From Pseudomonas lactucae (GTDB lineage: Bacteria > Pseudomonadota > Gammaproteobacteria > Pseudomonadales > Pseudomonadaceae): a stretch of DNA of 63,893 bases. The stretch spans positions 1 to 63,893 of the forward strand of contig NZ_JAFHKI010000096.1 of assembly GCF_016937615.1 (NCBI RefSeq). The letters are read 5' to 3'. Below the pieces are notes generated by a model, which did not search any database, had not been told where the DNA came from, and was given only the letters and a program-made list of their open reading frames with translations. How positions within the stretch are numbered: position 1 is the stretch's first letter; the number at the start of each line of letters is the position of its first letter. Below, piece by piece: positions 1-16,181 of the stretch. Position numbers and translations under genes: made by a program.

Positions 1-10
1 TACCCGAATT

Positions 11-126
11 TCTTGACGACAATAGAGCATTGGAACCACCTGATCCCATCCCGAACTCAGCAGTGAAACGATGCATCGCCGATGGTAGTGTGGGGTTTCC
101 CCATGTGAGAGTAGGTCATCGTCAAG
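11..126 (+). rRNA. rrf: 5S ribosomal RNA
   Basis: Carries the conserved 5S core (CCTGATCCCATCCCGAACTC and the GATGGTAGTGTGGGG arm). The first bases (CTTGACGA) pair with the last bases (TCGTCAAG) to form the terminal helix, which sets the ends to within a base or two. It is the last gene of an rRNA operon whose 23S gene lies outside the window; bases 1-10 are the 23S-5S spacer. Confidence 0.95.
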
Positions 127-137
127 ATTAAATTCCG

Positions 138-172
138 AAACCCCATTTGCGAAAGCAGATGGGGTTTTGTTT
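138..172 (+). terminator. Rho-independent terminator of the rRNA operon
   Basis: AACCCCATTTGC and GCAGATGGGGTT pair around a GAAA tetraloop, followed by TTTGTTTT. It lies directly after the 5S gene. Confidence 0.9.
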
Positions 173-285
173 TGGGCGCTCGGAAAGTGTCGGGACGCTC
201 ATCGTTGCCCGGCGACGTGCAGCCTTTCTATGCAATGCCTCTGCGCATGGCTATCATGCGTGCCTCATTGTGAGGCGAAACTTGC

Positions 286-1245
286 ATGCTAACGCTGTTA
301 GAACTTTTGAAAGATGGCCGATTCCATTCCGGGGAGGCGCTAGGTGCTGCCCTGGGTGTTAGCCGCAGTGCTGTATGGAAGCAGCTGCAGCTTCTTGAGG
401 CTGAATTGAATCTACCTATTCATAAGGTGCGTGGTAAGGGGTACCAGTTAGCGTCTCCGCTGGTATTTCTGAATGCAGAACAAATTGCGCTAATTGCGCC
501 ATCTTTAGCGTGGCCTATTCATATCTACGATTCGATTGACTCCACCAATGCAGAGGCGTTGCGCTTGGTAAATGCCACATGCACGACGCCCTTTTTGGTG
601 TTGGCCGAGCAACAAATGGCCGGAAGGGGCAGGCGTGGCCGTAAGTGGATAAGCCCATTCGCCCAGAATATCTATTACAGCCTCGTACTGCGTATTCAGG
701 ATGGTCTTCGGCAACTGGAGGGGCTAAGTCTTGTTGTTGGCTTGGCGGTCATTCAAGCGCTGCGAGAGTCGGGTGTACAGGGAGCCGTCCTGAAATGGCC
801 GAACGATGTATTGGTGGGGCAGAAGAAGATTGCCGGGATATTGCTGGAGTTGGTTGGGGATCCGGCTGACATTTGTCACGTTGTCATTGGAATTGGAATC
901 AACGTGAATATGCAGAGGGCTGATGAGGTTGATCAGCAATGGACTTCAATGCAGCTTGAGACGGGGGGAGCGGTTGATCGTAACATCCTGGTAGCCCTGG
1001 TTGGTCTGCAGCTCCAACGCTACCTGGATCGACACAAGGTGTCTGGCTTTGCTGCCCTACAAGCAGAGTGGGAGCAGAATCATGGGTGGCAGGGGCGATC
1101 GGTATCGCTCATCGCTGGTGTAAGTCGTGTGGATGGCGTGGTGCTTGGTGTTGATCGGCAAGGTGCGTTGCGTCTGGATGTTGACGGTGTTGAGAAAACA
1201 TACAGCGGTGGAGAGTTAAGCCTGAGGTTGCGTGATGATTCTTGA
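286..1245 (+). CDS. birA: Bifunctional biotin-[acetyl-CoA-carboxylase] ligase / biotin operon repressor
   Basis: Makes biotinyl-5'-AMP and transfers biotin to the BCCP subunit of acetyl-CoA carboxylase. Holo-BirA can also repress biotin genes. The 319-aa protein has an N-terminal winged helix-turn-helix (about residues 1-60, with GVSRSAVWKQLQ as recognition helix). The ligase domain follows, with GRGRRGRKW (about 113-121, biotinyl-AMP loop) and KWPNDVLV, and a small C-terminal SH3-like domain. The start is the ATG preceded by GAGG. The stop overlaps the start of coaX, so the two cofactor genes are probably translationally coupled. Confidence 0.96.
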   Translation: MLTLLELLKDGRFHSGEALGAALGVSRSAVWKQLQLLEAELNLPIHKVRGKGYQLASPLVFLNAEQIALIAPSLAWPIHIYDSIDSTNAEALRLVNATCTTPFLVLAEQQMAGRGRRGRKWISPFAQNIYYSLVLRIQDGLRQLEGLSLVVGLAVIQALRESGVQGAVLKWPNDVLVGQKKIAGILLELVGDPADICHVVIGIGINVNMQRADEVDQQWTSMQLETGGAVDRNILVALVGLQLQRYLDRHKVSGFAALQAEWEQNHGWQGRSVSLIAGVSRVDGVVLGVDRQGALRLDVDGVEKTYSGGELSLRLRDDS

Positions 1246-1984
1246 GCTCGACTGTGGGAATAGCTTTATCAAGTGGAGAGTACTGGAGGCGGGTAGGGCA
1301 AATGTCTACGCGGAAGGTGTTGTCGGTTCGAATATCGCTTTGATTGAGAGCCTTTGGGCGGTGCCGAATTTGTTGCTGACGCGTTGCCGGCTAGTGAGTG
1401 TTCGCGCCCTGGAGGAAACAGACAAGCTGGTCGAGACATTGGTCGAGGCTTTTGGTGTCACTGTTTCCTGTGCGACGTCTGCTGTCGAAATGGCGGGGGT
1501 GCACAATGGTTATGAGGATTTCCAGCGGCTTGGTCTTGACCGATGGTTGGCGATCCTAGGTGGGTACAAACTGGCATCAGGTGCATGTCTGGTGTTGGAT
1601 TTCGGTACGGCTGCGACTGCTGATTTCGTTGCTGCAGATGGTCAGCATTTGGGAGGCTTTATTTGTCCTGGCATGCCTCTTATGCGCAACCAGTTGCGAA
1701 CGCATACTCATAAGATACGCTACGACGATGCTGCGGCTGAGCGGGCTCTGGAGCGCCTTTCGCCTGGGCGCACTACTGCCGAGGCGGTAGAGCGAGGATG
1801 TATGCTAATGCTGAGGGGATTCGTGCTGACCCAGATCGAGCTTGCCAGGGCTTATTGGGGGGATGATTTCACTGTGTTTCTGACCGGTGGCGATGCTGAC
1901 TTGGTCTGCGATGCCGTGCCGCAGGCGCGGGTCGTTCCAGATCTGGTATTTGTTGGTCTGGCAATGGCGTGCCCTTTGTCCTGA
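1235..1984 (+). CDS. coaX: Type III pantothenate kinase
   Basis: Phosphorylates pantothenate in the first step of coenzyme A synthesis. This 249-aa ASKHA-fold protein shows the phosphate loop LDCGNSFIKWR at the N-terminus, GLDRW with the likely catalytic Asp, and LVLDFGTAATADF and GGFICPGM for nucleotide and substrate binding. This is the feedback-resistant type III enzyme usual in Pseudomonas. A GTG three bases earlier could also start it. The gene overlaps birA by 11 nt; the next gene follows within 9 nt. Confidence 0.95.
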   Translation: MILELDCGNSFIKWRVLEAGRANVYAEGVVGSNIALIESLWAVPNLLLTRCRLVSVRALEETDKLVETLVEAFGVTVSCATSAVEMAGVHNGYEDFQRLGLDRWLAILGGYKLASGACLVLDFGTAATADFVAADGQHLGGFICPGMPLMRNQLRTHTHKIRYDDAAAERALERLSPGRTTAEAVERGCMLMLRGFVLTQIELARAYWGDDFTVFLTGGDADLVCDAVPQARVVPDLVFVGLAMACPLS

Positions 1985-1992
1985 GGTGTTTT

Positions 1993-2430
1993 ATGCGTTG
2001 GTTGTTCTTGCTTCTACTTATCCTCAATGTCTTCTACTACATATGGCACCAGCAAGAGGCGCCACTACGCGCCAAGGATGTGACTCCTCTGAGTCTTTAT
2101 CGAGGCTCTCAGCAGGATATTCGCTTGCTAAGTGAGTCTTCTGATGCGATGACTCGAAGGGATCGAGCGAAATCGTTCGATACGTGCTTGTACATCGGTG
2201 GGTTCTCCGACCAGCGCCAGGCGCAATCTGTCGAACAACGCCTCACCAGCCTGGATATAAAGGCCAAGGTTCAGTTGCTGAACACCGCTGACGCTACGGG
2301 CTACTGGCTTCGAATAGCCCCTGAAAGCAGACGCTTGGCCGACGATCTACCCTTTGAAAACCTTGCTAAGGAATTCAATGAGTTAAAACATAAAATAATG
2401 CTGTGCGAAGGCATTGCAACTGTCGAATAG
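1993..2430 (+). CDS. Small membrane-anchored SPOR-like protein
   Basis: A 145-aa protein with one N-terminal transmembrane segment (about residues 2-18, WLFLLLLILNVFYYIW). A periplasmic part ends in a short SPOR-like fold (CLYIGGFSDQRQAQSVEQRL ... YWLRIAP), the domain that binds denuded peptidoglycan glycans at septa. The start was placed at ATG-CGT-TGG, which has GAGG six bases upstream, instead of an earlier in-frame start inside coaX. It is the third gene of the birA-coaX set, a conserved Pseudomonas arrangement. Its exact role is not known to me. Confidence 0.8.
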   Translation: MRWLFLLLLILNVFYYIWHQQEAPLRAKDVTPLSLYRGSQQDIRLLSESSDAMTRRDRAKSFDTCLYIGGFSDQRQAQSVEQRLTSLDIKAKVQLLNTADATGYWLRIAPESRRLADDLPFENLAKEFNELKHKIMLCEGIATVE

Positions 2431-2531
2431 TTTGCATAGAATGGCGCCCGCTTCGCAGTGAAGACCTCTAGGGGGATTTGATGTGAAGCGGTGTCAACGC
2501 AGCTAACCTCATAATTTAAATGAGAAAATGC

Positions 2532-2559
2532 TTGACAGAAGGTCGGCGTGATGTAAAAT
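2532..2559 (+). promoter_or_regulatory. Sigma-70 promoter of the tRNA-Tyr/Gly/Thr operon
   Basis: Perfect -35 TTGACA, 16-nt spacer and near-consensus -10 TAAAAT, ending 13 nt before tRNA-Tyr. The GC-rich stretch after the -10 resembles a stringent discriminator, expected for a stable-RNA promoter. Confidence 0.85.
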
Positions 2560-2572
2560 GCCGGCTCGCTTA

Positions 2573-2657
<85 letters not shown>

Positions 2658-2680
2658 TTTTAGCGTGAGCTGCAAGCTCC

Positions 2681-2754
<74 letters not shown>

Positions 2755-2780
2755 AGTTTGCAGGTTGTGCACGGTGTTTT

Positions 2781-2856
2781 GCTCTTGTAGCTCAGTTGGT
2801 AGAGCACACCCTTGGTAAGGGTGAGGTCAGCGGTTCAAATCCGCTCAAGAGCTCCA
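2781..2856 (+). tRNA. thrT: tRNA-Thr (GGT)
   Basis: A 76-nt tRNA with acceptor GCTCTTG pairing with CAAGAGC, then TCCA. The anticodon GGT sits in the loop CTTGGTAAG. A terminator follows at once. Confidence 0.97.
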
Positions 2857-2862
2857 TATGAC

Positions 2863-2894
2863 AAGGCAGATATGAAAATATCTGCCTTTGTTTT
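2863..2894 (+). terminator. Terminator after tRNA-Thr
   Basis: AAGGCAGATAT and ATATCTGCCTT pair around GAAA, followed by TGTTTT. It ends the tRNA transcript where other pseudomonads continue into tufB; here there is no gene between this point and tRNA-Trp. Confidence 0.88.
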
Positions 2895-2950
2895 AACAGC
2901 TGCCTCGGCTTGATTGTTGTGTGTTATTTCAGGTCTCGTGGGGTTGGTTG

Positions 2951-2979
2951 TTGTAAAGTCTTTTTCAGGTCTGCATAAT
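2951..2979 (+). promoter_or_regulatory. Putative promoter of tRNA-Trp-secE-nusG
   Basis: TTGTAA and CATAAT separated by 17 nt, with the -10 ending 20 nt before tRNA-Trp. It is needed logically because a terminator precedes it. The match to consensus is moderate. Confidence 0.5.
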
Positions 2980-2999
2980 GGTCGGCCTGATTTTGTTTT

Positions 3000-3075
3000 A
3001 GGTCAGTAGCTCAATTGGCAGAGCGACGGTCTCCAAAACCGTAGGTTGGGGGTTCGATTCCCTCCTGACCTGCCA
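3000..3075 (+). tRNA. trpT: tRNA-Trp (CCA)
   Basis: A 76-nt tRNA. The acceptor AGGTCAG pairs with CTGACCT, followed by GCCA. The anticodon loop CTCCAAA gives CCA. It lies 45 nt upstream of secE and is probably co-transcribed with it. Confidence 0.97.
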
Positions 3076-3120
3076 GATTCACGTGGTGTATCTGGCTTTC
3101 TTTTCACAGGATCTTCATAG

Positions 3121-3489
3121 ATGACTCCTAAGGCTGAAGCTCAAAGCTCTCGTTTCGATCTGGTCAAGTGGCTCGCTGTAGTCGTCTTGGTGGTCGTAGG
3201 CGTTGTTGGCAATCAGTACTATTCTGCTTCGCCGATCCTGTACCGCGTCCTCGCTTTGCTTGCTCTTGCTGCTGTAGCTGCCTTTGTAGGCCTGCAGACT
3301 GCCAAAGGCAAGTCTTTCGCGGTCCTGGTGAAGGAAGCTCGTACCGAAATCCGTAAAGTCGTTTGGCCGACTCGCCAAGAAACCACGCAGACCACATTGA
3401 TTGTCGTGGCTGTAGTTCTGGTTATGGCGTTGCTGTTGTGGGGGCTTGATTCCCTGCTCGGCTGGCTTGTTTCCTTGATTGTTGGCTAA
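3121..3489 (+). CDS. secE: Preprotein translocase subunit SecE
   Basis: Essential clamp subunit of the SecYEG channel in the inner membrane. The 122-aa length and the three hydrophobic segments (about 17-35, 41-59 and 92-116) are those of the three-TM gammaproteobacterial form. The amphipathic helix EARTEIRKVVWPTRQET before the last segment is the family signature. It is followed after 9 nt by nusG, the classic secE-nusG pair. Confidence 0.97.
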   Translation: MTPKAEAQSSRFDLVKWLAVVVLVVVGVVGNQYYSASPILYRVLALLALAAVAAFVGLQTAKGKSFAVLVKEARTEIRKVVWPTRQETTQTTLIVVAVVLVMALLLWGLDSLLGWLVSLIVG

Positions 3490-3498
3490 GGGTGTCCC

Positions 3499-4032
3499 GT
3501 GGCTAAGCGTTGGTACGTTGTGCATGCTTACTCGGGTTACGAGAAGCATGTTATGCGCTCTTTGCTGGAGCGCGTAAAGCTGGCAGGCATGGAAGATGGC
3601 TTCGGCGAAATTCTGGTTCCCACTGAAGAAGTGGTTGAAATGCGGAATGGTCAGAAGCGCAAGAGTGAACGCAAGTTCTTCCCTGGCTACGTGCTGGTAC
3701 AGATGGACATGAACGAAGGTACTTGGCACTTGGTCAAGGACACTCCTCGTGTCATGGGTTTCATTGGCGGTACTGCTGATAAACCTGCGCCGATCACTGA
3801 CAAAGAGGCAGAAGCGATTCTGCGTCGTGTTGCTGACGGTAGTGACAAGCCTAAGCCGAAGACATTGTTCGAGCCGGGTGAGGTTGTTCGTGTTACAGAC
3901 GGTCCGTTCGCTGATTTCAATGGAACCGTCGAAGAAGTTAACTACGAAAAGAGCCGGATCCAAGTGGCAGTGCTCATTTTCGGTCGCTCTACCCCGGTAG
4001 AGCTTGAGTTCAGCCAGGTCGAGAAGGTCTAG
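3499..4032 (+). CDS. nusG: Transcription termination/antitermination factor NusG
   Basis: Binds RNA polymerase through its N-terminal NGN domain (KRWYVVHAYSGYEK start). It links to Rho or ribosomal protein S10 through its C-terminal KOW domain (VRVTDGPFADFNGTVEEV). It is 177 aa, the normal length, and starts at GTG. It shares the transcript with secE and ends just before a terminator. Confidence 0.97.
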   Translation: MAKRWYVVHAYSGYEKHVMRSLLERVKLAGMEDGFGEILVPTEEVVEMRNGQKRKSERKFFPGYVLVQMDMNEGTWHLVKDTPRVMGFIGGTADKPAPITDKEAEAILRRVADGSDKPKPKTLFEPGEVVRVTDGPFADFNGTVEEVNYEKSRIQVAVLIFGRSTPVELEFSQVEKV

Positions 4033-4047
4033 CTGAGTAAGAATCCC

Positions 4048-4075
4048 AACCCCGCAGTCTAGGCTGTGGGGTTTT
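4048..4075 (+). terminator. Terminator between nusG and rplK
   Basis: AACCCCGCAG pairs with CTGTGGGGTT around a short loop, then TTTG. It separates secE-nusG from the L11 operon, though read-through is likely. Confidence 0.75.
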
Positions 4076-4148
4076 GTCGTCACTGGGATAAACGCGCAAG
4101 TAACCGGGGAGCCTTTCGAGGCGTTTGAACCCGTAATTGGAGTGCCTC
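4076..4148 (+). promoter_or_regulatory. L11 operon leader, possible L1-binding site
   Basis: This 73-nt leader contains the hairpin GCCT-TTCG-AGGC flanked by GGGG and AACCC, just upstream of rplK. In enterobacteria ribosomal protein L1 represses rplK-rplA by binding such a leader structure. The assignment here rests on position and the hairpin only. Confidence 0.35.
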
Positions 4149-4580
4149 ATGGCCAAGAAGATTACCGCTTACATCAAGCTGCAAGTGAAGGCCGCTCAGG
4201 CCAACCCTAGCCCACCCGTCGGTCCAGCTCTGGGTCAGCACGGCGTGAACATCATGGAATTCTGCAAGGCCTTCAACGCCCGTACTCAGGGTCTTGAGCC
4301 AGGTCTGCCGACTCCAGTGATCATCACTGTATACAGCGACCGTAGCTTCACCTTCGAAACCAAGTCGACCCCGGCTTCGGTTCTGTTGAAGAAAGCTGCT
4401 GGTCTGGCTAGCGGTTCCGCTCGTCCTAACACCGTTAAGGTTGGCACCGTGACCCGTGCTCAGCTGGAAGAAATCGCGAAAACCAAAAACGCGGATCTGA
4501 CTGCAGCTGATATGGATGCGGCCGTGCGTACCATCGCCGGCTCTGCTCGTAGCATGGGCCTTAACGTGGAGGGTGTGTAA
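4149..4580 (+). CDS. rplK: 50S ribosomal protein L11
   Basis: Part of the GTPase-associated centre with 23S helices 43/44, needed for factor binding and RelA activation. The 143-aa protein starts MAKKITAYIKLQVKA, and the PSPPVGPALGQHGVNIMEFC loop is the thiostrepton-binding region. The chosen ATG has GGAG upstream. The stop overlaps the start of rplA (TAATG). Confidence 0.97.
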   Translation: MAKKITAYIKLQVKAAQANPSPPVGPALGQHGVNIMEFCKAFNARTQGLEPGLPTPVIITVYSDRSFTFETKSTPASVLLKKAAGLASGSARPNTVKVGTVTRAQLEEIAKTKNADLTAADMDAAVRTIAGSARSMGLNVEGV

Positions 4581-5275
4581 TGGCTAAGCTGACCAAGCGC
4601 CAAAAGGCTATCGCCGGCAAAATCGAAGCGGGCAAGTCCTACAATTTCGTAGACGCTGCCGCCCTGCTGACCGAGCTGTCGACTGTCAAGTTCAGCGAGT
4701 CCGTTGACGTTGCTGTAAACCTGGGTGTTGACCCACGTAAATCCGACCAGGTCGTTCGTAGCGCAACTGTGCTGCCACACGGTACTGGCAAGACTGTACG
4801 TGTAGCTGTCTTCACCCAAGGCCCGGCAGCTGAAGCTGCTCTGGCTGCTGGCGCTGATCGCGTTGGCATGGACGACCTGGCTGCCGAAATGAAAGGCGGC
4901 GACCTGAACTATGACGTCGTTATTGCTTCCCCGGACGCAATGCGTGTTGTTGGTCAGTTGGGCCAGATCCTGGGTCCACGTGGCCTGATGCCTAACCCTA
5001 AAGTCGGCACCGTAACCCCAGACGTAGCTACCGCGGTTAAAAACGCCAAGGCTGGTCAGGTTCGTTATCGCACCGACAAAAACGGCATCATTCACACCTC
5101 CGTTGGCAAAGTCGGCTTCGATGCCGTCAAGCTGAAGGAAAACGTTGAAGCCCTGATCGCTGATCTGAAGCGTATCAAGCCAGCTTCCTCGAAAGGTATC
5201 TACGTCAAGCGCGTTACCCTGAGCACCACTATGGGCCCAGGTCTGGTCATCGACCAAGGCTCGCTGGACGTATAA
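4580..5275 (+). CDS. rplA: 50S ribosomal protein L1
   Basis: Forms the mobile L1 stalk that helps deacylated tRNA leave the E site, and is the expected autogenous repressor of rplK-rplA. It is 231 aa, the full family length, with the signature GQILGPRGLMPNPKVGTVT in the central domain. It is translationally coupled to rplK by a one-base stop/start overlap. Confidence 0.97.
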   Translation: MAKLTKRQKAIAGKIEAGKSYNFVDAAALLTELSTVKFSESVDVAVNLGVDPRKSDQVVRSATVLPHGTGKTVRVAVFTQGPAAEAALAAGADRVGMDDLAAEMKGGDLNYDVVIASPDAMRVVGQLGQILGPRGLMPNPKVGTVTPDVATAVKNAKAGQVRYRTDKNGIIHTSVGKVGFDAVKLKENVEALIADLKRIKPASSKGIYVKRVTLSTTMGPGLVIDQGSLDV

Positions 5276-5474
5276 GACACAAATTGGTGCAAGCGATTGC
5301 GCCAATTGAAAGATTGGGGTCCCTGCCTGGCGGGGGCTATCCAAGACCGTAGGCGACGCAAGTCTTAAACCAACAAGCCTACGCAGATGGTGCTCCCGGT
5401 TCCTTACCGAATCAGACACCAAAACGACATCCGGCTCCGGCCAGATGAAACGGTAACAAGCAGGAGTTAAACCC
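5276..5474 (+). promoter_or_regulatory. rplJL leader (L10 leader RNA)
   Basis: A 199-nt non-coding stretch rich in pairing segments: GACCGTAGGC and GCCTACGC can form the main arm, and the CGGTTCCTTACCG hairpin lies closer to rplJ. In many bacteria the L10(L12)4 complex binds such a leader and represses rplJ-rplL. Length, place and pairing fit; the exact structure has not been computed. Confidence 0.6.
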
Positions 5475-5975
5475 GTGGCAATTAATCTCGAAGACAAGAA
5501 GGCCATCGTCGCTGAAGTCAACGAGGCTGCCAAAGCTGCTCTGTCCGCTGTCGTGGCTGATGCCCGTGGTGTGACAGTAGGCGCTATGACCGGACTCCGT
5601 AAAGAGGCTCGTGAAGCTGGCGTATACGTACGTGTTGTACGTAACACTCTGCTCAAGCGCGCTGTTGCTGACACTGAATACAGTGTCCTCAATGACGTGT
5701 TCACCGGCCCGACTCTGATCGCGTTCTCCAAGGATCATCCAGGCGCTGCTGCCCGTTTGTTCAAGGAATTCGCCAAGAGTCAGGATAAGTTCGAGATCAA
5801 GGCAGCTGCGTTCGAGGGCAAGTTCCTCGCAGCTAACCAAATCGACGTACTGGCAACACTGCCGACCCGTAACGAAGCTATTTCGCAGCTGATGAGCGTG
5901 ATTCAAGGCGCTACCAGCAAGCTGGCTCGTACTCTGGCTGCAGTTCGCGAGCAAAAAGAAGCTGCCGCAGCCTAA
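5475..5975 (+). CDS. rplJ: 50S ribosomal protein L10
   Basis: Base of the ribosomal stalk that carries the L7/L12 dimers. It is 166 aa, starting at GTG behind an AGGAG site. The N-terminal rRNA-binding part (MAINLEDKKAIVAEVNEAA, GLRKEAREAG) and C-terminal L12-binding helix (LARTLAAVREQKEAA) are both present. It probably autoregulates with L12 through the leader upstream. Confidence 0.97.
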   Translation: MAINLEDKKAIVAEVNEAAKAALSAVVADARGVTVGAMTGLRKEAREAGVYVRVVRNTLLKRAVADTEYSVLNDVFTGPTLIAFSKDHPGAAARLFKEFAKSQDKFEIKAAAFEGKFLAANQIDVLATLPTRNEAISQLMSVIQGATSKLARTLAAVREQKEAAAA

Positions 5976-6052
5976 GGCTGAGCAAATTCTCTCGCGTATT
6001 TTTGTTTATTTCGATGGCCGCGTAGGCGTCCCCCAATTCAGGAAATACAGCA

Positions 6053-6418
6053 ATGTCTATCTCCCAAGACGATATCCTCAACGCCGTAGCTGAAATGTCG
6101 GTTCTGCAGGTTGTTGAGCTGATCAAAGCTTTCGAAGAAAAATTCGGCGTTTCCGCTGCCGCTGCTTCCGCTGGCCCAGCTGTTGCTGCTGTCGCTGCTG
6201 AAGAGCAAACCGAATTCAACGTCATGCTGCTGGAAGCTGGCGAGAAGAAAGTTAACGTGATCAAGGCAGTACGTGAACTGACCGGTCTGGGCCTGAAAGA
6301 AGCCAAGGCTGTAGTTGACGGCGCTCCTGCCCAGGTTCTGGAAGCAGTGTCGAAAGACGCCGCTGACAAAGCCAAAGCTACTCTGGAAGAAGCAGGCGCT
6401 AAAGTCGAGCTGAAGTAA
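6053..6418 (+). CDS. rplL: 50S ribosomal protein L7/L12
   Basis: Multi-copy stalk protein that recruits translation GTPases. It is 121 aa, with an N-terminal dimerisation helix, an Ala-rich hinge (about 36-52) and the C-terminal factor-binding domain with KVNVIKAVRELTGLGLKEAK. It is expressed in excess over the rpoBC genes downstream through the attenuator that follows it. Confidence 0.97.
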   Translation: MSISQDDILNAVAEMSVLQVVELIKAFEEKFGVSAAAASAGPAVAAVAAEEQTEFNVMLLEAGEKKVNVIKAVRELTGLGLKEAKAVVDGAPAQVLEAVSKDAADKAKATLEEAGAKVELK

Positions 6419-6464
6419 GCATCGACCTTGCGTCTCCAGCCCAAGCGTTAAGCTGAAGGCTGAT

Positions 6465-6494
6465 GGCTGGTGGCTCTTGCCACCGGCCTTTTTC
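6465..6494 (+). terminator. Partial terminator (attenuator) between rplL and rpoB
   Basis: GGCTGGTGGC pairs with GCCACCGGCC around TCTT and is followed by TTTTT. The rplL-rpoB gap of enterobacteria holds a similar attenuator that lowers rpoBC output relative to the ribosomal genes. The remaining 140 nt before rpoB show no gene. Confidence 0.8.
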
Positions 6495-6637
6495 CGTTCT
6501 TGGCTGTCGACTCGGTCGCCGCCATTAACGCGCTGTAGCCACCCGACGCGGTGGTGCAAACCATGGGGTTTGCAAGATTTTCTGGCTGCTCCCGTCGGAG
6601 GGGCCAAACAAGCAGGTGACCAAGCTGGGGAACGCTG

Positions 6638-10710
<4,073 letters not shown>

Positions 10711-10774
10711 CACGTGACGCGAATCGAGAGCGGTGCAGTGATGCCCGCTCTCTGCTCCGCCAGGAGGAAAGGCC

Positions 10775-14974
<4,200 letters not shown>

Positions 14975-15070
14975 GTTCTGCGGTAGATGAGTCTGGGCCC
15001 TGGCAGCTCCGTTCGTCGGATCGAGGCATTTTTGCACCGATTCGATGAGCGGAGAGGTCGGGGCCTTGCC

Positions 15071-15099
15071 TTGACTGGGGGCAAGATCCTCTTTAGACT
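15071..15099 (+). promoter_or_regulatory. Promoter of the str operon (rpsL-rpsG-fusA-tuf)
   Basis: TTGACT and TAGACT spaced by 17 nt, in the 216-nt gap between rpoC and rpsL. The preceding part of the gap (14975-15070) shows no gene. Confidence 0.6.
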
Positions 15100-15116
15100 C
15101 TTGTACCCCTAAATTT

Positions 15117-15146
15117 GGCGGGAATTCGTTCCTGCCATTTTGCTTT
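15117..15146 (+). terminator. Attenuator-like terminator in the rpsL leader
   Basis: GGCGGGAA pairs with TTCCTGCC around a TTCG tetraloop and is followed by a broken T run (ATTTTGCTTTT). It sits between the promoter and the rpsL start, where Pseudomonas rpsL leaders have been proposed to hold a premature terminator. Confidence 0.65.
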
Positions 15147-15190
15147 TCTTGCAAGACAATAGCGTCGCAAGACAACAGTGGAGCTAGTAG

Positions 15191-15562
15191 ATGGCAACTA
15201 TCAACCAGCTGGTACGTCAGCCGCGTAAGCGTATCGTCGAGAAATCCGACGTACCTGCGCTGCAGAACTGCCCGCAACGTCGTGGCGTATGCACCCGTGT
15301 GTATACCACCACGCCGAAAAAACCTAACTCGGCACTGCGTAAAGTATGCCGTGTGCGCTTGACCAACGGTTTCGAGGTTTCCTCGTACATCGGCGGTGAA
15401 GGCCACAACCTGCAAGAACACAGCGTGGTACTGATCCGCGGCGGTCGTGTAAAAGACTTGCCGGGTGTTCGTTATCACACCGTACGCGGCTCCTTGGATA
15501 CTTCCGGCGTTAAAGGTCGTAACCAGGGTCGTTCGAAGTACGGTACCAAGAAGCCTAAGTAG
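15191..15562 (+). CDS. rpsL: 30S ribosomal protein S12
   Basis: Decoding-centre protein, 123 aa. TTPKKPNSALRKVCRV and GGRVKDLPGVRYH keep Lys at the two sites where streptomycin-resistance mutations fall, so the allele looks streptomycin-sensitive. First gene of the str operon. Confidence 0.97.
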   Translation: MATINQLVRQPRKRIVEKSDVPALQNCPQRRGVCTRVYTTTPKKPNSALRKVCRVRLTNGFEVSSYIGGEGHNLQEHSVVLIRGGRVKDLPGVRYHTVRGSLDTSGVKGRNQGRSKYGTKKPK

Positions 15563-15680
15563 TAGCGGCTTTTTGTAAAACTGAATCATCTTATTTTCTG
15601 AGTCGATAAGAGTAAGGTCGGAGGCGTCCCGAAAGGGCACCGATTCCGAGCGAACCTGAAGACCGTTTGAGGGCTTATCC

Positions 15681-16151
15681 ATGCCAAGAAGACGCGTAGC
15701 AGCCAAGCGCGAAGTGCTTGACGATCCAAAATACGGAAGCCAAATCCTGGCCAAGTTCATGAACCACGTGATGGAAAGCGGCAAGAAAGCCGTTGCCGAG
15801 CGTATCGTTTATGGCGCGCTGGAAAAGGTTAAAGAACGCAAGAACAGCGACCCCCTGGAAATCTTCGAGAAAGCTCTCGACGCCATCGCTCCGCTGGTCG
15901 AAGTGAAGTCGCGCCGTGTAGGCGGTGCTACTTACCAGGTTCCGGTCGAAGTTCGTCCGTCCCGTCGTAACGCCCTGGCAATGCGCTGGTTGGTAGACTT
16001 CGCCCGTAAGCGTGGCGAGAAGTCTATGGCTCTGCGTTTGGCCGGCGAGCTGTTGGACGCTGCAGAAGGTAAAGGTGCTGCTGTTAAGAAGCGTGAAGAC
16101 GTGCACCGTATGGCTGAAGCTAACAAAGCTTTCTCGCACTACCGCTTCTAA
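15681..16151 (+). CDS. rpsG: 30S ribosomal protein S7
   Basis: Primary 16S-binding protein of the 30S head near the E site. It is 156 aa, with start [20 protein letters not shown] and [18 protein letters not shown] typical of the family. The 118-nt gap before it contains a GTCCCGAAAGGGCACC hairpin, possibly used for S7 feedback as in the E. coli str operon. Confidence 0.97.
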
Positions 16152-16181
16152 ATCCAGCTTCACTAATTTTGCGAGGGCTTT

